Assembly (NCBI RefSeq): GCF_002163625.1
Contig: NZ_CP020892.1
Location: 496,001-560,000, forward strand
Reading direction: 5' to 3'
DNA length: 64,000 bases
Source of the DNA: Pseudomonas sp. M30-35
GTDB taxonomy: Bacteria; Pseudomonadota; Gammaproteobacteria; Pseudomonadales; Pseudomonadaceae
In this document: positions 36,415 through 45,298 of the stretch, in pieces
How the letters are laid out: each line of letters starts with the position of its first letter
How positions within the stretch are numbered: position 1 is the stretch's first letter
The notes under the pieces: model-generated
Seen by the model: the letters and a program-made list of their open reading frames with translations, nothing else
Told to the model about the DNA's origin: nothing
The model's database searches: none
Translations under genes and position numbers: made by a program

Positions 36415-37350
36415 ATGAAACGTCTAAATTTAATCGCCGGTGGCTGTGTACTCGCCCTGTGCAGCTCGTCGTTGTTGGCTGCGGATCAAGCAAGCTGTAA
36501 GAACGTGCGTGTCGGTGCAGTCGGTTGGACGGATGTTGTTGCAACCACCGCTGTAGCATCCACCTTGCTTGAAGGTTTGGGGTATGAAACCAAGCAGACG
36601 CAGGCATCGCAGCAAATCATTTTCGCCGGTATTCAGAAAGATCAGATTGACGTGTTCCTCGGCTACTGGAAGCCGATCATGGATGACAACATCCAGCCGT
36701 TCCTTGAGAAAAAAGCAGTCAAGGTGATGGATACACCATCGCTCAGTGATGCCGTCGCTGCACCAGCAGTGCCGACGTACGCCGCAGAGAAAGGTCTGAA
36801 AACCATGGCGGATATCGTCAAGTTCAAAGACCAGCTCGACGGCAAAATCTACGGCATTGATGCAGGCTCAGGCGCTAACACGGCGATCCAGAAGATGATT
36901 GATACCAATCAGTTTGGTCTGGGCGAGTTCAAGCTGATCGAGTCCAGTGAAGCCGGCATGCTGGCTGCGGTAAACCGTGCCACGCGTAGCGACAAGCCAA
37001 TTGTGTTCTTCGGCTGGAAGCCGCACCCAATGAACCTGCAACACCCAATCACTTATCTCACGGGTACTGAAGATGTGTTCGGGCCGAATGATGGCGCTGC
37101 TACGGTTTCAACCGTGACCGCACCGGATTACGCCGAGCGCTGCCCGAATGTGAACCAACTGCTGAGCAATATGCGCTTCACCAGCGAGCAGGAAAGCCAG
37201 TTGATGCAGCCGATTATGGACCGTAAAGATCCAGAAGATGTTGCGCGCGACTGGATCAAGGCTAATCCGCAAATCGTCAGCGGCTGGCTCAAAGGCGTCA
37301 CTACCTTTGACGGTAAACCTGCTGACAGCGTTATCGCTTCTCTGAAGTAA
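36415..37350 (+). CDS. caiX: Carnitine ABC transporter substrate-binding protein
   Basis: A 311-residue periplasmic binding protein with signal peptide MKRLNLIAGGCVLALCSSSLLA. Close relative of CbcX: CKNVRVGAVGWTDVVATTAVAS, FLGYWKPIMDDNIQPFLE, IYGIDAGSGANTAIQKMID and VFFGWKPHPMNLQHPITYL. It has no permease of its own and in P. aeruginosa works with the CbcVW core, encoded 15 kb away here. It is the first gene of the carnitine operon and is followed by cdhC. Confidence 0.93.
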   Translation: MKRLNLIAGGCVLALCSSSLLAADQASCKNVRVGAVGWTDVVATTAVASTLLEGLGYETKQTQASQQIIFAGIQKDQIDVFLGYWKPIMDDNIQPFLEKKAVKVMDTPSLSDAVAAPAVPTYAAEKGLKTMADIVKFKDQLDGKIYGIDAGSGANTAIQKMIDTNQFGLGEFKLIESSEAGMLAAVNRATRSDKPIVFFGWKPHPMNLQHPITYLTGTEDVFGPNDGAATVSTVTAPDYAERCPNVNQLLSNMRFTSEQESQLMQPIMDRKDPEDVARDWIKANPQIVSGWLKGVTTFDGKPADSVIASLK

Positions 37351-37425
37351 ACCAACTTTGATCAATTCCCATGCGCGGCGTATCCGCGTATGGGGTGTTG
37401 TTGCCTGAAATAAGGAGTCACACCC

Positions 37426-38310
37426 ATGAACTATGAAGTAATTGTCACCTGCGCAGTCACCGGTGCTGGCGATACAGTCGGCCGGCACCCTGCAATTCCC
37501 GTGACTCCTAAGCAGATTGCCGATGCTGCAATCGAAGCGGCTAAAGCAGGCGCTACGGTTGCCCATTGTCACGTTCGTGATCCAAAAACCGGTAAACCGA
37601 GTCGCGATGTCGAGTTGTACCGGGAAGTGGTCGAGCGCATTCGCGAAAGCGATACCGACGTCATTATTAACCTGACCGCTGGCATGGGCGGTGATCTTGA
37701 GATTGGTCCGGGCGAGCAGCCACTGGAGTTTGGTGCAGGCACCGATTTGGTCGGCCCAATGGAGCGTCTCAAGCACATTGAAGAACTGCGTCCGGAAATC
37801 TGCACACTGGACTGCGGCACTCTGAATTTTGGTGATGGCGACTACATCTATGTCTCCACCCCTGCGCAGCTACGTGCTGGCGCCAAACGTATTACCGAGC
37901 TGGGCGTGAAGGCCGAGCTGGAAATTTTTGATACTGGCCACCTCTGGTTCGCCAAGCAAATGCTTAAAGAGGGTTTGCTTGAAGACCCGTTGTTCCAGCT
38001 GTGTTTGGGTATCCCTTGGGGTGCTCCGGCAGACACCGTGAGCATGAAAGCCATGGTCGATAACTTACCCGCAGGCGCTACCTGGGCGGGCTTTGGTATC
38101 GGTCGTACGCAAATGCCAATGGCGGCGCAAGCCATGTTGCTCGGCGGCCATGTACGGGTGGGTCTTGAGGACAACATCTGGTTGGATCGCGGCGTTCACG
38201 CCACTAACGGCCAGCTGGTCGAGCGTGTGATTGAGATCATTCAACGCCTGGGTGGCCGCGCACTGACGCCCGCTGAAGGCCGCGAAAAGATGAAGCTCAA
38301 GGCTATTTAA
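37426..38310 (+). CDS. cdhC: 3-dehydrocarnitine cleavage enzyme (BKACE family)
   Basis: A 294-residue beta-keto acid cleavage enzyme (DUF849). The N-terminus [59 protein letters not shown] contains the zinc-binding HCH motif. [10 protein letters not shown] and [16 protein letters not shown] follow. The family condenses a beta-keto acid with acetyl-CoA; here dehydrocarnitine would give betainyl-CoA and acetoacetate. It lies between caiX and cdhA, 75 bases after caiX. Confidence 0.93.
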   Translation: MNYEVIVTCAVTGAGDTVGRHPAIPVTPKQIADAAIEAAKAGATVAHCHVRDPKTGKPSRDVELYREVVERIRESDTDVIINLTAGMGGDLEIGPGEQPLEFGAGTDLVGPMERLKHIEELRPEICTLDCGTLNFGDGDYIYVSTPAQLRAGAKRITELGVKAELEIFDTGHLWFAKQMLKEGLLEDPLFQLCLGIPWGAPADTVSMKAMVDNLPAGATWAGFGIGRTQMPMAAQAMLLGGHVRVGLEDNIWLDRGVHATNGQLVERVIEIIQRLGGRALTPAEGREKMKLKAI

Positions 38311-38360
38311 GATTTTGGCCGGTAGCCGGCCAGCACTGCTTGCGACTTGAAGGAACTGAC

Positions 38361-39326
38361 ATGAAATTTGTGACTGAAGTAAAAACCTTCGCGGCCATCT
38401 GCACTGGCGTTATCGGCAGTGGCTGGGTGGCGCGCGCACTGGCTCACGGCCTTGATGTCGTGGCCTGGGACCCCGCGCCGGGCGCGGAAGCAGTACTGCG
38501 TCAACGCGTAGCTAATGCCTGGCCTGCACTTGAGAAACAAGGCTTGGCACCGGGTGCCGCACAGGAGCGCCTGAGTTTTGCCGAGAGCATCGAAGCCTGT
38601 GTGCGTGACGCGGACTTTATTCAAGAAAGTGCCCCTGAAGTGCTGGCCCTGAAACTCGATCTGCACGCCAAGATCAGCGCAGCTGCACGGCCTGATGTCT
38701 TGATCGGTTCAAGCACTTCTGGGCTATTGCCCAGCGAGTTCTACGCTGACTCAGTGAGTCCGCAACGCTGTGTAGTTGGGCATCCGTTCAATCCGGTTTA
38801 CCTGCTGCCATTGGTCGAAGTGGTTGGCGGTGAAAAAACTGCACCCGAGGCGGTGCAGGCGGCGATGCAGGTTTACACGGCCATCGGTATGCGTGCGCTG
38901 CATGTTCGCAAAGAAGTGCCCGGATTCATTGCCGACCGCCTGCTCGAAGCCTTGTGGCGTGAAGCGCTGCACCTGATCAACGATGGCGTCGCGACCACGG
39001 GCGAGATTGATGATGCGATTCGCTTTGGTGCGGGCTTGCGTTGGTCGTTCATGGGTACATTCCTGACCTATACTTTGGCCGGTGGCGATGCTGGCATGCG
39101 TCACTTCATGAATCAGTTTGGCCCGGCATTGAAACTGCCGTGGACATACCTCGAAGCGCCTGAATTGACTGAAGGCTTGATCGACAGCGTGGTTGAAGGT
39201 ACTGCAGCCCAGCAGGGCGAGCGCAGTATTGCCGAGTTGGAACGCTACCGTGATGATTGCCTGATTGCGGTGCAAGAGGCGATCAGGCAAACCAAGGTCA
39301 AACACGGTTTTGATTTCGCTGAATAA
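38361..39326 (+). CDS. cdhA: L-carnitine dehydrogenase
   Basis: A 321-residue 3-hydroxyacyl-CoA-dehydrogenase-like enzyme oxidising carnitine to 3-dehydrocarnitine with NAD. The Rossmann motif is [23 protein letters not shown]. The NAD/catalytic region is [13 protein letters not shown], with the catalytic His in [18 protein letters not shown]. The C-terminal helical domain has [23 protein letters not shown] 38361 follows AAGGAACTGAC and gives the standard length. It is shorter than fused dehydrogenase-thioesterases because the thioesterase is the next gene. Confidence 0.94.
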   Translation: MKFVTEVKTFAAICTGVIGSGWVARALAHGLDVVAWDPAPGAEAVLRQRVANAWPALEKQGLAPGAAQERLSFAESIEACVRDADFIQESAPEVLALKLDLHAKISAAARPDVLIGSSTSGLLPSEFYADSVSPQRCVVGHPFNPVYLLPLVEVVGGEKTAPEAVQAAMQVYTAIGMRALHVRKEVPGFIADRLLEALWREALHLINDGVATTGEIDDAIRFGAGLRWSFMGTFLTYTLAGGDAGMRHFMNQFGPALKLPWTYLEAPELTEGLIDSVVEGTAAQQGERSIAELERYRDDCLIAVQEAIRQTKVKHGFDFAE

Positions 39327-39378
39327 GCTGGATATGCGCTGCCGGGCGTGGCTCGGCAGCGCATTGTAAGGAGCATGA

Positions 39379-39852
39379 ATGACGCGGCTAACCACCTATC
39401 AAACCGAAGTATTGGCTGAGTGGGTCGATTACAATCAGCACCTGCGCGACGCCTTTTATCTGCTGATCTTCAGCTACGCGACTGACTCGCTGATGGACCA
39501 CTTAGGTCTCGATGAGTCGGGCAGGGCCCGCACCGGCCACACGTTGTACACGCTTGAGTGCCATCTCAATTACCTCAACGAGGTGCGTTTGGGGGCACAG
39601 GTTGAAGTGCGCACGCAAATACTCGCCCATGACCAAAAGCGCCTGCATATTCATCACAGCTTGCACCTGGCGGGGGTTGAAGCCGCCTTGGCCGAGAGTG
39701 AGCAGATGCTGATGAATATCGATGTGAACAGCGGGCGCTCAGCGGCATTTGATGATGCGGTGCAAACTCGAGTGGATACCTTGGCCGCTGCGCACAAGGA
39801 CTTGCCCGCGCCAGTGTATGTCGGTCGGGTAATGAGTTTGCCCAAGCGTTGA
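39379..39852 (+). CDS. cdhB: Betainyl-CoA thioesterase (hotdog fold)
   Basis: A 157-residue 4HBT-like hotdog thioesterase. The active-site region VLAEWVDYNQHLRDAFYLLIFSYATD keeps the family Asp/Tyr/Asn pattern, and LYTLECHLNYLNEVRLGAQVEVRTQIL forms the central sheet. It hydrolyses betainyl-CoA to glycine betaine, joining carnitine use to the betaine route. AAGGAGC precedes the ATG. In some bacteria this domain is fused to cdhA; here it is separate. Confidence 0.9.
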   Translation: MTRLTTYQTEVLAEWVDYNQHLRDAFYLLIFSYATDSLMDHLGLDESGRARTGHTLYTLECHLNYLNEVRLGAQVEVRTQILAHDQKRLHIHHSLHLAGVEAALAESEQMLMNIDVNSGRSAAFDDAVQTRVDTLAAAHKDLPAPVYVGRVMSLPKR

Positions 39853-39911
39853 GCAGGGTCGAATTGCCTTGGTTAGAGCGTTATGCTCAGCGCTTTAGCT
39901 GAGGCACGGCA

Positions 39912-40352
39912 ATGAATCTAATTAGCCAATACTCGAATCGCTTGCATCGTCAGGCTGTTATTGCGCTTTGGCAGGCCACGTTCGGTGATATGGCCGGGCA
40001 CAATGAGCCGGGTTTGGCGATTGATAAGAAACTGCAGATGGCCGACGGTTTGTTCTTCGTCGCCTTGGCTGGAGATGCGGTCGTCGGCACGGTGCTTGCC
40101 GGGTACGATGGTCATCGTGGTTGGCTATATTCCGTCGCGGTTGATCCTCAACACCAGCGTCAGGGTATTGGTGTTCAATTGATTGAGCATGCAGAACACG
40201 CTCTGGCAGAACGTGGCTGTATGAAGATCAACCTGCAAATTATCAGCGCGAACGCACAGGTCAGCGCCTTCTATGAATCCCTTGGTTACAGCATTGAGCC
40301 ACGCATTAGCATGGGCAAAAGAGTCGCTGCCAATATACCTGCGTCAGGCTGA
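39912..40352 (+). CDS. GNAT-family acetyltransferase (YpeA-like)
   Basis: A 146-residue N-acetyltransferase. The acetyl-CoA-binding motif is LYSVAVDPQHQRQGIGVQLIEHAEHALAERGC, followed by KINLQIISANAQVSAFYESLGYSIEPRISMGKR. It closely resembles E. coli YpeA. It lies 59 bases after cdhB, where I would have expected the acylcarnitine hydrolase gene hocS in P. aeruginosa. Its substrate is unknown and co-transcription with the cdh genes is only possible. Confidence 0.85.
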   Translation: MNLISQYSNRLHRQAVIALWQATFGDMAGHNEPGLAIDKKLQMADGLFFVALAGDAVVGTVLAGYDGHRGWLYSVAVDPQHQRQGIGVQLIEHAEHALAERGCMKINLQIISANAQVSAFYESLGYSIEPRISMGKRVAANIPASG

Positions 40353-40368
40353 GCCGGTTATCGCGCGA

Positions 40369-40400
40369 GCTTTTTAGACTCATAGCTTTTTAGACCCATA
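40369..40400. repeat. Tandem 16-bp repeat
   Basis: gctttttagactcata is followed directly by gctttttagacccata, one base different. A degenerate third start (gttttgatg) follows. It lies in the intergenic region after the acetyltransferase gene. No function is evident. Confidence 0.6.
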
Positions 40401-40441
40401 GTTTTGATGCAGGTCGGTCGTTGCTCAGGGGGCTGCGCGTA

Positions 40442-40678
40442 ATGTGTGAGTATCCCAGCTCTTCGAACCGCATATTATGGCTAGGAAATTTCCACTGCAT
40501 CCCGCGCGTATCTGCAGGGGCTGTGACCTGTATTGCCCAACCCATTCATTGGCCTGCGGTAATGGTGCAGAGCGCACCATGCACCCTGGGTGATGATTGG
40601 TATGCACATGGCGACTGGGGCTTCGATGCCGCTGAGATCAATGCGGCAAATGAGCAGTTGATCACTCGCCAGCGCTGA
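40442..40678 (+). CDS. Doubtful small ORF (78 codons)
   Basis: An open frame from ATG 40442 to 40678. It has no convincing ribosome-binding site and no recognisable domain. The C-terminal half (CTLGDDWYAHGDWGFDAAEINAANEQ) looks more protein-like than the rest. It may be a gene remnant, a short unknown gene or chance. It is the only candidate in the interval 40353-40683. Confidence 0.2.
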   Translation: MCEYPSSSNRILWLGNFHCIPRVSAGAVTCIAQPIHWPAVMVQSAPCTLGDDWYAHGDWGFDAAEINAANEQLITRQR

Positions 40679-40683
40679 CGGGT

Positions 40684-40791
40684 TCAGGCTCGTGGCTTGG
40701 CGCGGTGCCTGGGCAAATCCTTATGGCCCGGCACCATCGTCACAAGAGCGTAAACCAGCAGCGCAATCACCCCAAGCAAGCTCAATGACAT
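40684..40791 (-). CDS. 35-residue single-pass membrane protein after gbcA
   Basis: A 35-codon frame starting at ATG 40791, 8 bases after the gbcA stop. It reads MSLSLLGVIALLVYALVTMV as one membrane helix, then a basic tail (PGHKDLPRHRAKPRA). The hydrophobic helix plus positive-inside tail is hard to get by chance, and the tight spacing suggests co-transcription and translational coupling. The ribosome-binding site is weak (GAG about 10 bases upstream). Function is unknown; it may anchor or modulate GbcA. Confidence 0.5.
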   Translation of the reverse strand: MSLSLLGVIALLVYALVTMVPGHKDLPRHRAKPRA

Positions 40792-40799
40792 ATTCAGGA

Positions 40800-42095
40800 T
40801 CACTCGGTCGCGACTTGGCGTAGCTGGGATGCTGGCTGCGCGCCAAGGTTGTTGAGCAAGCGTTCGCTATACCAGTCGATAAAGTTAACCACCGCGAACT
40901 CGTAGGTTTTTGAGTACGGGCCAGGTTGGTAAGCGGTGGAGTTGATGCCGCGCTGGTTTTCTTCCGCCAGGCGTCGATCCTGATTGTTGGTTGCATCCCA
41001 TACCTGGGTCAGACGGGCGGGGTCATAATCAACGCCTTCGACCGCATCCTTGTGCACCAGCCATTTGGTGGTGACAATGGTTTCCTGGGCGCTGATTGGC
41101 CATACAGTGAAGACGATCAGGTGATCGCCCATGCAGTGGTTCCACGAGTGTGGCAGGTGCAGGATACGCATCGAGCCGAGCTCTGGGTTCTGAATGCGGC
41201 CCATAAGCTTCTGGCAACCACGTTTGCCATCCATGGTCATCGACTCGGTGCCCTTGAGTAGTGGCATACGCACGATACGGTTACGCAAGCCAAAGCTGGC
41301 GTGGGCAAAGGGGATTTTCTCGGCCTCCCATTTGGCGGCCGACTCGGCAACGTGATCCTTGAATGCCTGATCGGCGCGCGGGTCGGTGACGTCATCCCAT
41401 TCCAGCAGGCTTTTCAGCAGTTCCGGGTGTGCGCCATTGCAGTGATAGCACTCGCGATTGTTCTCTAATACAAGTTTCCAGTTGGCCTTTTCAACCAAGG
41501 TGGTTTGCGCCGCCACCTTGGTATTTTCCATGTCGTAGGGCTCCATGTAATGAGCCAGTGTTTCAAGGAAATCGTCGATGGCAGGTGGGTTCTCCGCCAG
41601 CGAGATAAAGATGTAGCCACCCGCGGTTTTGCAATTGACCGGCTTGAGGCCGTACTGCTTCATGTCGAAGTCAGCGCCCATTTCCGTGCCTGCGAAAATC
41701 AATCGACCGTCCAGTTCGTAGGTCCACTGATGGTAGTGACAGACCAGCTTGGCAACTTTGCCTTTGTCGCTGGTGCATAAGCGTGAACCACGGTGGCGAC
41801 ACACGTTGTGAAAGGCGTGAACCACACCGTCAGCACCGCGAATCACGATGATCGGGTTGTCACCAATTTGCAGGGTCAGGTAGTTGCCCTTGGTTGGGAT
41901 TTCACAGGTCATGCCGGCAATCAACCACTCCTTGTGGAAGATCTCCTGCATATCGATCTGGAACAGCCGCTCATCGTTGTAAAAAGGCTGCGGCAAGGAG
42001 AAGGTCCGCTCACGGCTGTGCAGCATCTCGGCTGTGGCCTTGCGTGCCGGCTCAAGAGGATCGCCCAGGCTCAGGGTCGAAGTGACGTCCATCAT
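40800..42095 (-). CDS. gbcA: Glycine betaine monooxygenase, oxygenase component
   Basis: A 431-residue Rieske non-heme iron oxygenase converting glycine betaine to dimethylglycine plus formaldehyde. The Rieske motif is CRHRGSRLC...CHYHQWTYELDG. The mononuclear iron site region is LVLENNRECYHCNGAHPELL. The N-terminus has FSLPQPFYNDERLFQIDMQEIFHKEWLIAGMTCEIP. GAGGAG precedes the ATG at 42095 (a second ATG is at 42092). It is divergent to the reductase gene gbcB across a 361-base control region; both are GbdR-activated in P. aeruginosa. Confidence 0.96.
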   Translation of the reverse strand: MMDVTSTLSLGDPLEPARKATAEMLHSRERTFSLPQPFYNDERLFQIDMQEIFHKEWLIAGMTCEIPTKGNYLTLQIGDNPIIVIRGADGVVHAFHNVCRHRGSRLCTSDKGKVAKLVCHYHQWTYELDGRLIFAGTEMGADFDMKQYGLKPVNCKTAGGYIFISLAENPPAIDDFLETLAHYMEPYDMENTKVAAQTTLVEKANWKLVLENNRECYHCNGAHPELLKSLLEWDDVTDPRADQAFKDHVAESAAKWEAEKIPFAHASFGLRNRIVRMPLLKGTESMTMDGKRGCQKLMGRIQNPELGSMRILHLPHSWNHCMGDHLIVFTVWPISAQETIVTTKWLVHKDAVEGVDYDPARLTQVWDATNNQDRRLAEENQRGINSTAYQPGPYSKTYEFAVVNFIDWYSERLLNNLGAQPASQLRQVATE

Positions 42096-42456
42096 TAGCT
42101 CCTCAATGGCGGTTTGTGCCGCCGTAAAAGTGGTTTTAACTGCAATCGCAAGGCGAACTGACAGATCTGTTTTCGCCAGCCGAATGGCGGATTGGCTGAA
42201 TCAAAAAAACCTGTTTGAGCACAGACCGTCAGTGCGGGTAATTGTGTTTCGGCTGAGGGCGAGTGTGGCTGGGCGCGCTTTGTGATCCATATCCATGGGC
42301 GACACGGCCGAATCAGTTTCCGACGCGCTATCGCCCGCACCATCGGGCAGGTCGCGATAAGCATGTGAGTGTCGCTGACAGGTAAATGGCGACAATGCAC
42401 GTTAAGCACAATCCGCCCATCTAGGCCGATATCCGGCCGCGCGCGGAGACACGTGC
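42096..42456. other. gbcA/gbcB divergent control region
   Basis: A 361-base intergenic stretch with no supported gene. It must hold both gbc promoters and the GbdR site(s). Several GCGACA/TGTCGC-like words occur (for example gtcgctgacaggtaaatggcgaca at 42370-42393) but I cannot define a GbdR operator from sequence alone. Confidence 0.5.
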
Positions 42457-43560
42457 ATGACCACTAATGACTTTTTAAACCCGGTTACTACCCAGACCTG
42501 GAGCAACGGCCGGCACTTGGTGCGTTGCGTCAAGGTTATTCAGGAAACCTGGGATGTGCGCACCTTCTGCTTTATGGCGGATCAACCGGTGCTGTTCTTC
42601 TTCAAACCGGGGCAGTTCGTCACCCTCGAGCTTGAGATAGACGGTGTGCCGATCATGCGCTCCTACACCATTTCCAGTGCGCCGTCGGTGCCGTACAGCT
42701 TCTCGATCACGATTAAGCGTGTGCCGGGCGGAAAGGTGTCCAATTGGCTGCATGACAATTTGCAAGAAGGGCAGGATCTGGCAGTGCACGGCCCTGTGGG
42801 AAATTTCAACGCGATTGATTTCCCGACCGAAAAAGTGCTGTTCCTAAGTGGCGGTGTCGGTATTACCCCGGTGATGTCGATGGCCCGTTGGTTTTACGAC
42901 ACCAATGCCAATGTCGATATGGTGTTTGTGCACAGTGCACGTTCGCCCAAGGACATCATTTACCACCGTGAGCTTGAGCACATGGCCGCGCGGATTAATA
43001 ACTTCAGCCTGCACGTTATCTGCGAAAAGCATGGTCTGGGCGAGGCGTGGGCCGGTTATCGCGGTTATCTCAACCAGCCGATGCTGGAGTTGATTGCCCC
43101 TGATTATCTTGATCGGGAAATCTTCTGCTGCGGGCCGACGCCTTATATGGCGGCGGTCAAGCGACTGTTGCAAGCCAATGGTTACGATATGCAGCGTTAC
43201 CACGAAGAGGCCTTTGGGCCGACACCACCTGAAGTGCGCGCCGAGGTTAAAGAGTTGGCCGCCGAGGCCGCAGATGCAGCAGAAGTTCCGGTCGCTGATC
43301 TGCGTCAGGTTGAGTTTGTCCAGACCGGTAAAAGCATTCGTGTGGCGCCGGGGGAAACGGTGCACTCTGCGGCGGCGCAGTTGGGCCTGCATATCCCCAA
43401 AGCCTGCGGCATGGGTATTTGCGGCACCTGTAAGGTGCTCAAGACCTCAGGCGAGGTGGTGATGGAGCACAACGGCGGCATCACCGACGAAGACGTTGCC
43501 GAAGGCTATATCTTGTCGTGCTGCAGCGTGCCGCAAGGTGATGTGGCGATTGAGTTCTAA
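42457..43560 (+). CDS. gbcB: Glycine betaine monooxygenase, reductase component
   Basis: A 367-residue class IA/II-type oxygenase reductase passing electrons from NAD(P)H to GbcA. The FAD domain has PIMRSYTISSAPS and GKVSNWLHDNL. The NAD domain has LFLSGGVGITPVMSMARWFYD and IFCCGPTPYM. The C-terminal plant-type 2Fe-2S ferredoxin domain (about 285-367) has ACGMGICGTCKVLKTSGEV with a final CC. Domain order FAD-NAD-Fe-S fits the family. Confidence 0.95.
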   Translation: MTTNDFLNPVTTQTWSNGRHLVRCVKVIQETWDVRTFCFMADQPVLFFFKPGQFVTLELEIDGVPIMRSYTISSAPSVPYSFSITIKRVPGGKVSNWLHDNLQEGQDLAVHGPVGNFNAIDFPTEKVLFLSGGVGITPVMSMARWFYDTNANVDMVFVHSARSPKDIIYHRELEHMAARINNFSLHVICEKHGLGEAWAGYRGYLNQPMLELIAPDYLDREIFCCGPTPYMAAVKRLLQANGYDMQRYHEEAFGPTPPEVRAEVKELAAEAADAAEVPVADLRQVEFVQTGKSIRVAPGETVHSAAAQLGLHIPKACGMGICGTCKVLKTSGEVVMEHNGGITDEDVAEGYILSCCSVPQGDVAIEF

Positions 43561-43654
43561 GGCGCAATCGGCAGGTGTATACAGCGCATTGACCGCTAGC
43601 GTAGTCAGACTTATTCCATGCCCCAGCCGTGGCTGATGCCCAGGGATTAGCCGG

Positions 43655-44056
43655 TTAGCGGCCGGGTTGCCACTCTGGGTAGCGCGGGATATCGCTGGCG
43701 TCAGGTGCCAGCCAGGGTTTGTCATGCGCGCACCAGATGTGGTGCGCAGGTCTGCTGCCCGGGTCTTCATCCAGCGTTGCGACGCGCACAATTACATGTG
43801 CCTGAGCGGGGCGTTGGGCTATTAATTGCGAGCCACAAACCGAGCAAAAGTGTCTGAGCTTGCCCGGCGATGACTCGTATTCCGCAAGCTTGTCTTCACC
43901 TTTAACCCAGCGGAAATGCTCGCGTTTAACTCCCGCCGTCGAGGCGAATGCTGCGGAATGTGCCTTGCGGCATGTGTCGCAATGGCAATGGCTGATAGGC
44001 ATGTCGAGTTGTTCGACATGGTATTCAATCGCACCGCACAAACAACTTCCACGCAT
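43655..44056 (-). CDS. GFA-domain (CENP-V/GFA) zinc-binding protein
   Basis: A 133-residue protein with the GFA fold: RGSCLCGAIEYHVEQL, CHCDTCRKAHSAAFAS and HFCSVCGSQLIAQ supply the zinc cysteines. Members were named for glutathione-dependent formaldehyde-activating enzyme, although that activity is disputed. Its position among genes that release formaldehyde makes a one-carbon detoxification role attractive but unproven. ATG 44056 with GAGG upstream gives the normal N-terminus; the frame to 44182 is not needed. Confidence 0.85.
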   Translation of the reverse strand: MRGSCLCGAIEYHVEQLDMPISHCHCDTCRKAHSAAFASTAGVKREHFRWVKGEDKLAEYESSPGKLRHFCSVCGSQLIAQRPAQAHVIVRVATLDEDPGSRPAHHIWCAHDKPWLAPDASDIPRYPEWQPGR

Positions 44057-44084
44057 AGTTCCGCCTCGGTATTGATGCCGTAAG

Positions 44085-45128
44085 TTAGACGCTGCCCATG
44101 GCCGAACGAATATCAGCGGCCAATTCGCGCACGCGTTCTTTGTCGGTATCCCACGAGCACATGAAGCGTGCGCCGCCAGCACCGATAAAGGTGTAGAAAC
44201 GCCAGCCCTTGCTGCGCAGAGTTTCCAGAGCCGGTTCAGACATCTGCAGGAACACGCCGTTGGCCTGTACCGGGAACATCAGGCTGACGCCGGGAACGTC
44301 GCTGACCAACTCGGCTAGCAGGCGTGCGCAGCTATTGGCATGCTGGGCGTAATGCAGCCAGGCACCGTTTTGCAAAATACCGACCCATGGCGCTGACAGG
44401 TAACGCATCTTCGACGCCAGTTGGCCTGCTTGTTTGCAGCGGTAGTCGAAGTCTTCAGCCAGGTCCTTGTTGAAGAACAGGATCGCTTCACCGACCGCCA
44501 TGCCGTTTTTGGTGCCGCCAAAGCACAGCACATCAACCCCGGCTTTCCAGGTCAGTTCGGCGGGTGTGCAGCCGAGAAATGCGCAGGCGTTGGAGAAGCG
44601 GGCGCCGTCCATATGCAGGTTCAGACCTAGCTCGTGGCAGGTGTCGCTAATCGCGCGGATTTCTTCCGGGGTATAGACGGTGCCGACTTCCGTGGCTTGG
44701 GTCAGGGTCACTACGCGGGGTTTTGGGTAGTGAATATCCTGGCGCTTGAGCGCGACTTCGCGGATTGACTGTGGCGTCATCTTGCCGCTTTCGCTGCTTG
44801 CGACCAACAGCTTTGAGCCATTGGAGAAGAACTCCGGCGCACCACATTCGTCGGTTTCGACGTGGGCGGTCTCGGAACAGATAACGCTGTGGTAACTCTG
44901 GCAAAGTGCAGCGAGTGCCAGTGAGTTGGCGGCAGTCCCGTTAAAGGCAAAGAATACTTCGCAGTCAGTCTCAAACAGCTTGCGGAAGTGGTCGGCCGCG
45001 CGAGCGGTCCACTGGTCATCTCCATAAGCCCGGTCGTGGCCGTGGTTGGCTTCAGCCATTGCGGCCCATGCTTCAGGGCAAATACCGGAATAGTTGTCAC
45101 TGGCGAATTGTTGCGTTTGATCGGTCAT
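44085..45128 (-). CDS. ltaA: Low-specificity L-threonine aldolase
   Basis: A 347-residue PLP-dependent aldolase cleaving L-threonine or allo-threonine to glycine and acetaldehyde. The N-terminus is FASDNYSGICPEAWAAMAEANHGHDRAYGDDQWT. The PLP lysine lies in CFGGTKNGMAVGEA, and LHMDGARFSNACAFLG carries the cofactor aspartate. ATG 45128 is preceded by AAGGA and gives the family length; the frame to 45248 is an upstream extension. It shares the glycine/serine context of the locus. Confidence 0.94.
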   Translation of the reverse strand: MTDQTQQFASDNYSGICPEAWAAMAEANHGHDRAYGDDQWTARAADHFRKLFETDCEVFFAFNGTAANSLALAALCQSYHSVICSETAHVETDECGAPEFFSNGSKLLVASSESGKMTPQSIREVALKRQDIHYPKPRVVTLTQATEVGTVYTPEEIRAISDTCHELGLNLHMDGARFSNACAFLGCTPAELTWKAGVDVLCFGGTKNGMAVGEAILFFNKDLAEDFDYRCKQAGQLASKMRYLSAPWVGILQNGAWLHYAQHANSCARLLAELVSDVPGVSLMFPVQANGVFLQMSEPALETLRSKGWRFYTFIGAGGARFMCSWDTDKERVRELAADIRSAMGSV

Positions 45129-45298
45129 CTTGGGTCCTTCTGGCCGGTGCCTGAATGCCCCTCGTGAGGGCAGGCGGGTATGGCTGCATTTTACGCGAGG
45201 TTGAGCCTCCTGCGGGTACATTACTGCGAATTTCACCAAGGCCTGCATCGATAAAGACCGGTGCCTTTATCGATGCGTGGCAATTAGCTGCTCAGGGG

